The translations under genes were made by a program, and so were the position numbers. Below are positions 40,316 to 48,039 of a stretch of DNA of 49,933 nucleotides, piece by piece (the stretch's first letter is position 1; every line of letters starts with the position of its first letter). The notes below the pieces were generated by a model. That model worked only from the letters and a program-made list of their open reading frames with translations. It searched no databases and was not told the DNA's origin. Location of the stretch: IMG/VR virus record IMGVR_UViG_3300009788_000031, positions 1 through 49,933 of that record, one strand, 5' to 3'. Source of the DNA: a virus.

Positions 40316-41507
40316 GACTTGCGGAAACTGCGGGCATTGGGATAACACTCATCCTAACTTCTCACTCAATATGGACACTTTGGGTTGGTGTGACGATCAT
40401 AAAGGAGCGACAAACATCAAGTTTCGCTGTGATCCTTTCCACTGGACAGCGCAGCCGGTGAAGCCAACACTTGAATCTGTTTATGATTCTGTTCTTGTGT
40501 TAATCAAACAAGCACACATTGATCGTGTTAAGCCTCCATTTGTCATCAGTTTTGGAACGGAGATATATGTTTCGTTTATGAAGGCGTGCGAGAGTATGCT
40601 GACTGAAAAAATAGATAGCTTTGAAAAGGTAAGAGATTTTCGTTTCATGGGTCATAAGATTAAAGTCGATCATCTTACAAAGCCGTATGATATTAATATT
40701 ATTAGCTGGGAAGATCCGGTGAAGGATAAACAATGCGCTGACTGGTTACAGAAGCTTCGGGATAAATTTCTTAATAAACCTGAGTTCAGAGCACGGATTT
40801 ACGGTGAATTTAACCAATCCACTCCCCACGTCCACCTGGCGGATGGGAGTGTTTGTCTTGCTGTTAGGGTATTTCAAAGAACTCCCGACATAACCACTGT
40901 TCTTATTAACGACGGCAAAGAAGGCGCTGAAATTATCACTGTCTATAAATCACGACTCAACCCTAACTGCTTCCACGAGGACATGAGGAAGGTGGAGGCG
41001 GACGTTTGTAAAGCAGGTAATCAAGATATATATTGGTCTAAAAAGGATAATATTTGGGGTTGGCGCTTAGACCGTCGCAGCCAGAAGCCGGAGGACATAT
41101 CTGAAACACCAGATCACTGTAAAGAGTGCGAACACTTCGACGACATGCAATGGTGTAAGCCGTTAATCGAGTACATGAATAGACATCCAGTAAAGCCGAT
41201 TAAGTTCAATAAAATAACAAGTATTGGCATGCACGCAAGATACCCATCTGGCAAACCAGCTAATTTCTCACCAGACACTCGCAAGAAGCAACGGCGGGTG
41301 AAGCCATCAATAATGAGCACGAGACCACTATTCATGGCAAGGCATCCCAGAAGGATGCCCGGAACTCCATGTAATGTAGAAGGTTGGGAAAAAATAGATG
41401 AAAATAATCGTAATATATATGATGAGTTGTGTAACGAAATAGACGAAATATCTAAAGAGAAGAATCGCAACCGTCGCACAGCCACCGAAGACAGGCGGGG
41501 ATGGTAA
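40308..41507 (+). CDS. Large accessory protein with Cys-rich N-terminus
   Basis: 399 residues; SD GGAGGCGAA, 8-nt overlap with the lipoprotein gene. The N-terminus has CGNCGHWDN and WCDDHKG...CDPFHW, a pattern seen in short phage zinc proteins. The middle carries DFRFMGHKIKVDHLTKPYDI. A second Cys-rich set (CKECEHFDDMQWC) near residue 270 resembles the first, so the protein may join two related modules. The end is Arg/Lys-rich. No enzyme family recognised. Confidence 0.5.
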   Translation: MTKTCGNCGHWDNTHPNFSLNMDTLGWCDDHKGATNIKFRCDPFHWTAQPVKPTLESVYDSVLVLIKQAHIDRVKPPFVISFGTEIYVSFMKACESMLTEKIDSFEKVRDFRFMGHKIKVDHLTKPYDINIISWEDPVKDKQCADWLQKLRDKFLNKPEFRARIYGEFNQSTPHVHLADGSVCLAVRVFQRTPDITTVLINDGKEGAEIITVYKSRLNPNCFHEDMRKVEADVCKAGNQDIYWSKKDNIWGWRLDRRSQKPEDISETPDHCKECEHFDDMQWCKPLIEYMNRHPVKPIKFNKITSIGMHARYPSGKPANFSPDTRKKQRRVKPSIMSTRPLFMARHPRRMPGTPCNVEGWEKIDENNRNIYDELCNEIDEISKEKNRNRRTATEDRRGW

Positions 41508-41526
41508 TGATAAACAGACTGATGAG

Positions 41527-41691
41527 TTGATTGAGCAGAAAAAGCCAAGTATGTTCCCCTATTGGCATGAATTTATAAATATCAATAGAAAGATAGCTCT
41601 TGTTAATTGGCTCGAGGAGGGTGATTATGTTTTTCATCCTGAACGTTATCCGGAACGTAACCGTTCTCACATCCGTTCAGCGCAAGAGTGA
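41527..41691 (+). CDS. Possible small ORF without ATG
   Basis: A 54-residue frame with TTG 41527 as first plausible start; it reads LIEQKKPSMFPYWHEFININ and later WLEEGDYVFHPERYPERN, protein-like composition. The frame is open back to about 41450, overlapping the end of the 399-residue gene in another frame, so a +1 frameshift product is an alternative. No SD. Weak support. Confidence 0.3.
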   Translation: MIEQKKPSMFPYWHEFININRKIALVNWLEEGDYVFHPERYPERNRSHIRSAQE

Positions 41692-41695
41692 ATGA

Positions 41696-41857
41696 ATGCC
41701 TCTGAATAAATCCCTAATCAAGCGTATCGAGGAGGTTAGACGTTCCGGCAAGCCTGGCAGTGTTACTATTCACCACGACGCTAAATGGGACGAGATTGTA
41801 GTCGAGGTCAGAACCAAAGAGACAATAAAGTCAGTAAAACATAAATCCGGAGGATAA
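41696..41857 (+). CDS. Small basic hypothetical protein
   Basis: A 53-residue ORF right after the previous stop. KSLIKRIEEVRRSGKPGSVTIHHDAKWDEIVVEVR suggests a helix followed by two strands. Weak SD; next gene starts 2 nt after its stop. Confidence 0.45.
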   Translation: MPLNKSLIKRIEEVRRSGKPGSVTIHHDAKWDEIVVEVRTKETIKSVKHKSGG

Positions 41858-41858
41858 G

Positions 41859-42050
41859 ATGGCAGTAAACGAACAATTTAACGGCACGATAAGAAACCCC
41901 ATCTGTGAATGTTGCAGGACAGAGCGAGGTCAGTCTATCAATATTATGGACGCAGGAGCTATAATTGTCGGTCGCAGGGACGGACAGTTTCCGATCTATG
42001 TATGTTCTGTTGAATGCGAGCGGACACTGAAAAAGAAATTTAATATGTAA
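41859..42050 (+). CDS. Small zinc-binding protein
   Basis: 63 residues, SD CCGGAGGA. Cys set CECCRTERG and YVCSVECERT (C-x-C-C ... C-x3-C), a treble-clef or ribbon-like zinc site. Similar in spacing to the small zinc protein at 33047-33241. It is the last gene of the plus-strand arm. Confidence 0.55.
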   Translation: MAVNEQFNGTIRNPICECCRTERGQSINIMDAGAIIVGRRDGQFPIYVCSVECERTLKKKFNM

Positions 42051-42083
42051 TTAAGTTTCTTTAACATGTTTCAGATAACTTAA
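42051..42083 (+). other. AT-rich inverted repeat after the last accessory gene
   Basis: TTAAGTT (42051-42057) with AACTTAA (42077-42083), with inner TCT/AGA pairs. No T-run. Could be a weak terminator or an operator for the promoter 9 nt downstream. Confidence 0.35.
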
Positions 42084-42091
42084 CAAACCTC

Positions 42092-42120
42092 TTGACAAGC
42101 TGAATTATGTCAACTATTTT
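42092..42120 (+). promoter_or_regulatory. Promoter with operator-like dyad
   Basis: TTGACA (42092-42097), 17-nt spacer, TATTTT (42115-42120). The spacer contains TGTCAA, so the -35 is half of a TTGACA-N10-TGTCAA dyad. Drives the structured RNA that follows. Confidence 0.5.
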
Positions 42121-42143
42121 ATAGGTTGACTGTAAAATATACT

Positions 42144-42267
42144 TTATGGGTGGCGTGGGGCGTAGTATAGTGGCTGACGTTAAACGATTATTACGCCTAC
42201 TAACGAGCCAAAGGTAGGAAACGCAGGTGATTGTCACTAATCCTGTCGCTCCATTACCCACCCATAA
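42144..42267 (+). ncRNA. Cloverleaf-like structured RNA
   Basis: Outer stem TTATGGGTGG (42144-42153) with CCACCCATAA (42258-42267), 10 perfect pairs. Inner stem TGGGGCG (42156-42162) with CGCTCCA (42247-42253), one G-T. Three branches follow: a GTATAGTGGCTGAC-type D-arm-like part (alternatively one 9-bp stem GGCGTAGTA/TATTACGCC), CCTAC/GTAGG, and GCAGG/CCTGT with a 14-nt loop in place of the normal TTC loop. The ends align with those of the 36081 RNA (GCAGGT...ATCCTG...CGCT). It may be a degenerate tRNA or a tRNA mimic. Confidence 0.45.
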
Positions 42268-42306
42268 TTAACATACTTGCTTCATTTACTGGTAGCGGTA
42301 AAACGA

Positions 42307-42347
42307 GCCAGATAGTGTAGGAGAAATCCTGCATTATCTGGCTTTTT
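42307..42347 (+). terminator. Strong Rho-independent terminator
   Basis: A 16-bp stem (two G-T pairs) between 42307 and 42342, with arms GCCAGATA/TATCTGGC and GTGTAGGA/TCCTGCAT, a GAAA tetraloop and TTTTT at 42343-42347. It ends transcription of the accessory arm and RNA, and separates them from the late operon starting at 42404. Confidence 0.9.
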
Positions 42348-42403
42348 CACGTTTTGGAATAATAACAACGTACGATTCATAAATAAAATGGAGGACGAAA
42401 GAA

Positions 42404-45139
42404 ATGCGAAGCAAACTTATTTTGACGCTTCTGTTACTTGTCGGCTTAGTCCTTGCGCCGACATTGGAGGCTGCAAAGCCTAACACATGGAGAACCGCTG
42501 AGATTTACGGCAAGAACGTCTATAGCCGTGACGTTTCCGGGTTTATTCTGTGTCGTGTGACTGGAAATGTGTCTGGTGGTACACAATTCGCAAGCTCATA
42601 CCTTGCTGGGCGAGGCGATGACGTATTTAATCTTGGCTGGAAAGCTTATGCGCTGACCGGGTGTGCCAATGTAACCGCTGGTCTTGTGGTTGATATTTCA
42701 GATTATGTCAGTTCAACCGGTGTATTTACAGTTGATGATGCGGGGGCTAATTGGGCTTCTGGCGATCAGATTATCATAATGACAGATGCTTTTGCTGATG
42801 GAATCGAGGGAACTGGACAGGGCGGAATGTTCTTTACTGGTACGGTAACAACCGCAACATCGACATCTGTATTTGCTGTTGCTGATCTGATTAGCAAGGG
42901 CGATGACAGGTTCAATGAAGATTACTACGTCAAAATTATCCGTGATGCTGGTGGTGCAAATGTTGCGCCGGAGTTTGAAATCAGAGATATTACTGATTTT
43001 GTCAGCGCAACTGGAACGATAACCACTGTTGCGTTCAGTGTTGCTCCTGGTGTTGGCGATTTAATAGGAGTTATACATCGGTCAATGATTAAAGACGACC
43101 TACCCGGTGCGTTACAATATCATGGAATTGTAGTGTTGACAGGAATTGATGCAATCGGGGCACTTGAAGACCCTAATGATAGCTGTTATGTCTTACCATT
43201 GCGAGGCTATGGTGATGATTACTTCAATTATTGCGGTTACTGGTTAAAGGTTGTTCAAACAACTGATGGTGCAGCTCCACTTGGTGAGAAGATAGCAATA
43301 GTTTCCTATGTAAGTGCATCCGGACTCTTTACATTCGGTGTTGCTGATGGCTATGCTCTAACCGCCGAGATGGATGCTGGTGATCATGTTGCCATAATTG
43401 ATGGTTCGATCGCAAACAGTGATAGATCGATTATGGAGGGTGAACCTTTTGTTCAGCTTGGTACGGGTTCAACAACTGCTCATTTTGCCAGTGAACTTGT
43501 AGGTCTTGGTGACACTCCACATGGCGCTGCCTGGTTGAAGGGTGATAATTATTATCTGGAAGTTCTTTATAGCGCTGGTATTGCTAATGGGGAAACTCGC
43601 CAGATTACAGGTTATAGCACTTCTACCGGCGCAATCACAACCGATGCCTTTAGCGCAGCAGTTGCAACTAACGATGTTGTTCGGATTGTGAATAATCAGC
43701 AATCTTCGTTTGGTAATATGGAGAGTGCTGCTAATACCGGTGAGATAACTGATACCGGATTGCTTATTTCCTATGTCAAACAGTTGGTTGATGTTGGATT
43801 AGCGTACAAGGTTATAGTTGACGGGAGTGCACTTGTCGCTAACACCGCCTTCGATGATGCTACGTTTGCAACATTCCCTAATGACTGGTTTTCAGCTCAA
43901 GCAAATTGGACAGTGTTGGTCAGAAGTGCAACTCAGGCAGGTATTGTAGATGAAATCCGGCTTATAACAGACTTTGTTTCAACTGGCGGTGTGTTCACGA
44001 CTGCTGATATTGGGGCTGCATATACCGCTGCTGATGTGATTTACATTGTGCCACGTAGTCTGTTTCCGGAAGGTACTGCAATAGCCGGCAGACTGGGAGA
44101 TATTGCAACCGCCGCTGCTGCCGGTGCTCCAACAACTGCTGATTTGCTATTTGCTTATATCAAACAGTTGATCAATACCCTTGAGGGTGCTGTTGGAATA
44201 CCTACTGCATTTCCTGGTCCAACTGCGCCTGCTGCTGATGTTTCAATGGCAGAGGTTATGCACGAGAACTATGATAATATCGTTGCTACCGAAATCGCTG
44301 TTGGTATTTCTCAAGATAGTCTTGATGCACTTATTGAGCGTCAGATAATCTTTAGGACGGTAGTTGACGGAGGCTTGGTTGCAAATACTGCTTTTGCAGA
44401 TGCAGACTTTGGTGGATTTCAAGACGATTACTTCAGTGATCCGGCTAATTGGTGTGTATGGGTCTATAGCGCAACACAGGCAACGATTGTAGGCGAGGTT
44501 CGATTAATTACTGACTTCACTACTACAACCGGTGCATTCACAACTGACGACATAGGCGCCGCCTACACGGTAGGTGATGTAATCTACATTGTACCTCGTT
44601 CCTTTATGCCTGAAGGTCTCTCGTTGGCTGCTCGTTTCGATGCTACTGATGCAGAGATACAGATAAACCAAGATTCGCTTGAATCTGCATCACAGGTACG
44701 AATCCAGTCAATTACATTCGCTGTTACTGTTGTAGATGGTGATACGGTTTACTTTGCTGAGGTTACTGGTGGCGACGTGGCGGTTATTCGGGTCGAGGCT
44801 ACTGTAACTACCGCTGGAGTTGATGCTCAGAATGTGCAGTTGACAACTCAGGGCATGAGTACTGGCGCTACAGAAACCTCGTTAGGTGCTGATATTGATA
44901 TGGACACTCCTGCTGTTGGTGCGGTGGTCAGGTGGGATTTATCAAACTTTGGTAACGCACCTGTATCTACAGCGATTGGAGTGCCTGTTGCCTCTGGCGA
45001 TATATATGAGGAGTCCTGCGAGATTCCGGTTAATACAAGAATAGGCTTTGAAACAGGTGAATCACCTTCAGTTAATTGCTTAATGAACGTGGAGATTTGG
45101 TATATGACCAATGGCACGGGCATTATAGCGGCACCATAA
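42404..45139 (+). CDS. Exported repeat protein, adhesin/fibre-like
   Basis: 911 residues, SD GGAGGA. Signal peptide of about 23 residues (MRSKLILTLLLLVGLVLAPT then LEA) before AKPNT. Six similar ~100-residue units follow (about 55-130, 150-225, 255-335, 360-430, 485-565, 655-745). Each has a GDD-F/GxxF turn, an aromatic strand, 'I-T-D-F/Y-V-S-x-T-G-x-F-T-T' and 'G/A-D-x-I-x-I-I/V'. Residues ~765-911 are a separate domain shared with the next gene, ending GESPSVNC and IIAAP. It looks like a surface fibre or sheath; export would place it outside the infected cell or in the virion via an unusual route. Confidence 0.6.
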   Translation: MRSKLILTLLLLVGLVLAPTLEAAKPNTWRTAEIYGKNVYSRDVSGFILCRVTGNVSGGTQFASSYLAGRGDDVFNLGWKAYALTGCANVTAGLVVDISDYVSSTGVFTVDDAGANWASGDQIIIMTDAFADGIEGTGQGGMFFTGTVTTATSTSVFAVADLISKGDDRFNEDYYVKIIRDAGGANVAPEFEIRDITDFVSATGTITTVAFSVAPGVGDLIGVIHRSMIKDDLPGALQYHGIVVLTGIDAIGALEDPNDSCYVLPLRGYGDDYFNYCGYWLKVVQTTDGAAPLGEKIAIVSYVSASGLFTFGVADGYALTAEMDAGDHVAIIDGSIANSDRSIMEGEPFVQLGTGSTTAHFASELVGLGDTPHGAAWLKGDNYYLEVLYSAGIANGETRQITGYSTSTGAITTDAFSAAVATNDVVRIVNNQQSSFGNMESAANTGEITDTGLLISYVKQLVDVGLAYKVIVDGSALVANTAFDDATFATFPNDWFSAQANWTVLVRSATQAGIVDEIRLITDFVSTGGVFTTADIGAAYTAADVIYIVPRSLFPEGTAIAGRLGDIATAAAAGAPTTADLLFAYIKQLINTLEGAVGIPTAFPGPTAPAADVSMAEVMHENYDNIVATEIAVGISQDSLDALIERQIIFRTVVDGGLVANTAFADADFGGFQDDYFSDPANWCVWVYSATQATIVGEVRLITDFTTTTGAFTTDDIGAAYTVGDVIYIVPRSFMPEGLSLAARFDATDAEIQINQDSLESASQVRIQSITFAVTVVDGDTVYFAEVTGGDVAVIRVEATVTTAGVDAQNVQLTTQGMSTGATETSLGADIDMDTPAVGAVVRWDLSNFGNAPVSTAIGVPVASGDIYEESCEIPVNTRIGFETGESPSVNCLMNVEIWYMTNGTGIIAAP

Positions 45140-45150
45140 GGGAGGATAAC

Positions 45151-45738
45151 GTGAAAACAAAACTATTTTTAATCTTATTTGCCCTCCTGTTGATTGTAAA
45201 TCCAGGATGGTCAATCGGTAAGATTGATGATGTTGAAGCAGATGTTGCGACAAATGCAACCAATATCGGTATCAATCAAGACAGCCTTCAGGCAGCTTCA
45301 TGGTCAAGAATGCGTCAGATCACATTCGCTGGTGTTGTGGCTACCGACGGGGCTGACACGGCTTATTTTGCAACTGTTACCGGATTGACAGCCACAATAG
45401 TGCGAATTGAAGGTCTTGTTGGTGTTGGTGGAGCTGATCTTCAGAATACCCAACTCGTTTGTATTGGCGCTGGCGGTACTGAAACATCTATGAGTGCTGA
45501 TACTGATTGGGATGCTGCCGTTGTAGGGTCTGTAATCAGATGGGATATGTCTAACCTTGCAGCCGTAACAGTAATTACTGCGCCGGGTGTACCCATCATA
45601 TCTGGCGACCTGTATGGCGCTGTCTTTGAAGTTCCGGTTGGTGCGAGGCTTGGACTTGAAATGGGTGAGTCTCCATCGGTCAACTGTTCTGTCAATATAA
45701 CCATTTGGTATATAGGTGGAACTATTGCCGCTCCTTAG
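45151..45738 (+). CDS. Exported protein sharing the C-terminal domain of the repeat protein
   Basis: 195 residues from GTG 45151 (SD GGGAGGA). Signal MKTKLFLILFALLLIVNPGWS before IGKIDD. A short coiled coil (DVEADVATNATNIGINQDSL) comes next, then a ~145-residue domain paralogous to residues ~765-911 of the preceding protein: both contain 'VRWDxSN', 'GxPxxSGDxY', 'GESPSVNC' and end 'IAAP'. It looks like a repeat-less version, perhaps a trimeric tip or cap. Confidence 0.65.
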   Translation: MKTKLFLILFALLLIVNPGWSIGKIDDVEADVATNATNIGINQDSLQAASWSRMRQITFAGVVATDGADTAYFATVTGLTATIVRIEGLVGVGGADLQNTQLVCIGAGGTETSMSADTDWDAAVVGSVIRWDMSNLAAVTVITAPGVPIISGDLYGAVFEVPVGARLGLEMGESPSVNCSVNITIWYIGGTIAAP

Positions 45739-45739
45739 A

Positions 45740-46306
45740 ATGAAAATCTTTAACATACTCTTGGCAGTCCTGCTTTGTTGTGGGACTGTCTATGGGATTG
45801 GTACAGTTGATGTTGTGCTTGCTGAAGCTATAGAGATTGAGACACATCTTCATAGCCAAGAAGATTGGTTTGAAAGGTCTGCTATTGAGGCTGGGGCGGA
45901 TTTCGCTGATACAGTAGGAACTATTGGTGGTCAGGGAGCATGGTCTTTAGATGCTGGTAATGATGACTGGAGTGCGTGGACACAAATACTTGGTTCTGGT
46001 GATACACCGCTACGTGCAGGAAAGGCTAAGTTTGACCTACATAAGTTCCTGTTTACAGATAACGAAAGAACATCACTATACTTCATACAGGTAGGATTTG
46101 GCGCAAGTGGTGAAGCTGCTTATGCTGCTGGTAATTACACTACATTTCCTTATTTTCCTGCATTAGTACAAACAAGGTCTGGAGTGGTAGCAATCCAGAA
46201 CACGAGACATAATGCAGGTGATCTCGGATGGGTTCGGATAATGTGTGATGGTCAGAATACAGGGACACTTGATTTTATATTTGGACTTCACGAGTACGAC
46301 GAATAA
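45740..46306 (+). CDS. Exported hypothetical protein before the terminase
   Basis: 188 residues from ATG 45740, one base after the previous stop, without a clear SD, so translationally coupled. Signal MKIFNILLAVLLCCGTVYG before IGTVD. Mature part mixed, with WFERSAIEAGADFADTVGTI, ALVQTRSGVVAIQNTRH and a final beta segment. Its N-terminal IGTVDVV resembles IGKIDDV of the preceding protein, so the leader may be shared by duplication. Length and composition suit a small head or fibre protein. No family recognised. Confidence 0.6.
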   Translation: MKIFNILLAVLLCCGTVYGIGTVDVVLAEAIEIETHLHSQEDWFERSAIEAGADFADTVGTIGGQGAWSLDAGNDDWSAWTQILGSGDTPLRAGKAKFDLHKFLFTDNERTSLYFIQVGFGASGEAAYAAGNYTTFPYFPALVQTRSGVVAIQNTRHNAGDLGWVRIMCDGQNTGTLDFIFGLHEYDE

Positions 46307-46329
46307 TTGACTTACGGAGATAAACGATT

Positions 46330-48039
46330 TTGATAATAGCGATAATACTTATGACATTAGCGGTTATGACACCTGAGCAATCACATGCCTTAGTAGAACA
46401 GGCATTTGTGATTGAACAGTTGAAAGAAATGTATCCAATGGATTACTACGAGCCGAATACCAATTCGATTCCTATCCATGATGACGAACATGATACATTG
46501 ATTGTATATGGCGGCAACCGGTCAAGCAAGACATATACAATTTGCGCTGATCTGGTGTGGGCTTCAATGGGTATCCATGATTTTGGTTATCGTTATCGTG
46601 TCGGTACAAAAAAGAAGCCTCTCCGTATTCGTGTTATCAGTAAAGCTATTTACATCAAAGAGAACATTCAACCTACACTTGAATTGTTATTCCCACGAGG
46701 CAGCATAACGTGGGGGCGTAAAAATCAGGCTGGTCATTACGAAAGCATGAAGGTTGAGGCTCCCGGATGGTGGGGTCGTCAACCGTTCTACGCTGAGTGG
46801 GATTTCAAGACAATCGATCAGGGTATAGATGTACTTGAAGCTGTTGCTGTTGATGTGATTTGGAATGACGAACCAATGCCGTTCAGTTTTTACTATGCCT
46901 CTATCACAAGGATCGGCGCCGACACTATAAATCCTGTACGCATGATGTTTAGTATGACACCGCTTGAGGGCGCTAACTGGATGAGTATAGAGTTCTTTGA
47001 AGGTGTGCAGATAAAACAGGGAATTGGTTATTACATCCTTAGTATTTGGAATAACTGTAAATGCATGACACCTGAAGAGCATGATTTCAAACCAGAGCGT
47101 GGTAGAATATTAGACGAAAATAATCGTTGTTGCTGTAATCGGGGACACATCTATAAAGACATCATAGACGAGACGCTTGAACGCTTGAGGTCTGATCCAC
47201 TTGAATATGAAGCCCGTGTTAGCGGTAAACCAATGTTTACGTACCGGTCAGTATTTCCGATGTTTGATCGCAATATACATGTGTTTGATCCAGCTACATT
47301 ACATGGCTGGGTTAATAAATTCAGACCACCACGAGGCACTATTTATGTTGTTACTGATCCTCATGAAGCACGTCCAGACTTCATGCAGTTCTGGGTTGTT
47401 GATCCGGACGGTATGTATTACCTGATCGACGAATATCCGAATTACTTTTATGGCAAATTCAAAGGACAGCACTATGAATCTATCAGACATACACCATTGA
47501 CACCAATAGAGACGGCTAAGGTAATTATAAATATATGCCAAAAAAGAATAGGGCTTCAAGTAGCGCAGTGTATAATTGATCCACACTTTGCGGGCAAGAC
47601 ATACAATCCTCGTGATGTTGTAAAAAAGACAGTTGTTCAGGTGTTTAATGAAGGGCTGCATAAGGTAGATAGAGAATTTCCACACTTCAGTCTTGCTACT
47701 GTGCATAAAGATAGTGAAGGTGAAATATCGGCAGGACTAAAGGCATTGCGTGAACTGATGTATGTAAATCCTGATAAGCCGATTGTTAAGGGCAACATTC
47801 CAAGACTTCAAGTATCAAAGTGGTGCGAAAACACAATACAGGCATTTATTCATCATAGACGAGATAAGCCTTCGGATAAGGATGGAGCGTTACCGTTTGG
47901 TGTTCGTTATGAGGAAAAATATAAACATGGTGTCGATGGCGCAAGATATTTTATCGGCGCACGTCCTGTTCATATACTGGAGGCTCGATATGATGTTGAT
48001 GATGGCAGTGGTGAATCTCCTTCAACGTGGGCGGTATAA
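46330..48039 (+). CDS. Terminase large subunit
   Basis: 569 residues from TTG 46330 (GGAG 11 nt upstream; ATG 46351 is the next choice, without SD). ATPase: Walker A GGNRSSKT (61-68), Walker B VDVIWNDE (174-181), coupling motif SMTPLEGANW (208-217). Nuclease: Asp343 (VTDPHEARP), Asp367 (LIDEYP) and Asp417 (IIDPHF), the RNase-H-like set. It translocates DNA into the prohead and cuts it. Between the domains lies a Cys cluster (Cys243, Cys245, Cys267-269, His273) that could bind metal and is unusual. The next gene is the portal, one nt apart. Confidence 0.9.
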   Translation: MIIAIILMTLAVMTPEQSHALVEQAFVIEQLKEMYPMDYYEPNTNSIPIHDDEHDTLIVYGGNRSSKTYTICADLVWASMGIHDFGYRYRVGTKKKPLRIRVISKAIYIKENIQPTLELLFPRGSITWGRKNQAGHYESMKVEAPGWWGRQPFYAEWDFKTIDQGIDVLEAVAVDVIWNDEPMPFSFYYASITRIGADTINPVRMMFSMTPLEGANWMSIEFFEGVQIKQGIGYYILSIWNNCKCMTPEEHDFKPERGRILDENNRCCCNRGHIYKDIIDETLERLRSDPLEYEARVSGKPMFTYRSVFPMFDRNIHVFDPATLHGWVNKFRPPRGTIYVVTDPHEARPDFMQFWVVDPDGMYYLIDEYPNYFYGKFKGQHYESIRHTPLTPIETAKVIINICQKRIGLQVAQCIIDPHFAGKTYNPRDVVKKTVVQVFNEGLHKVDREFPHFSLATVHKDSEGEISAGLKALRELMYVNPDKPIVKGNIPRLQVSKWCENTIQAFIHHRRDKPSDKDGALPFGVRYEEKYKHGVDGARYFIGARPVHILEARYDVDDGSGESPSTWAV

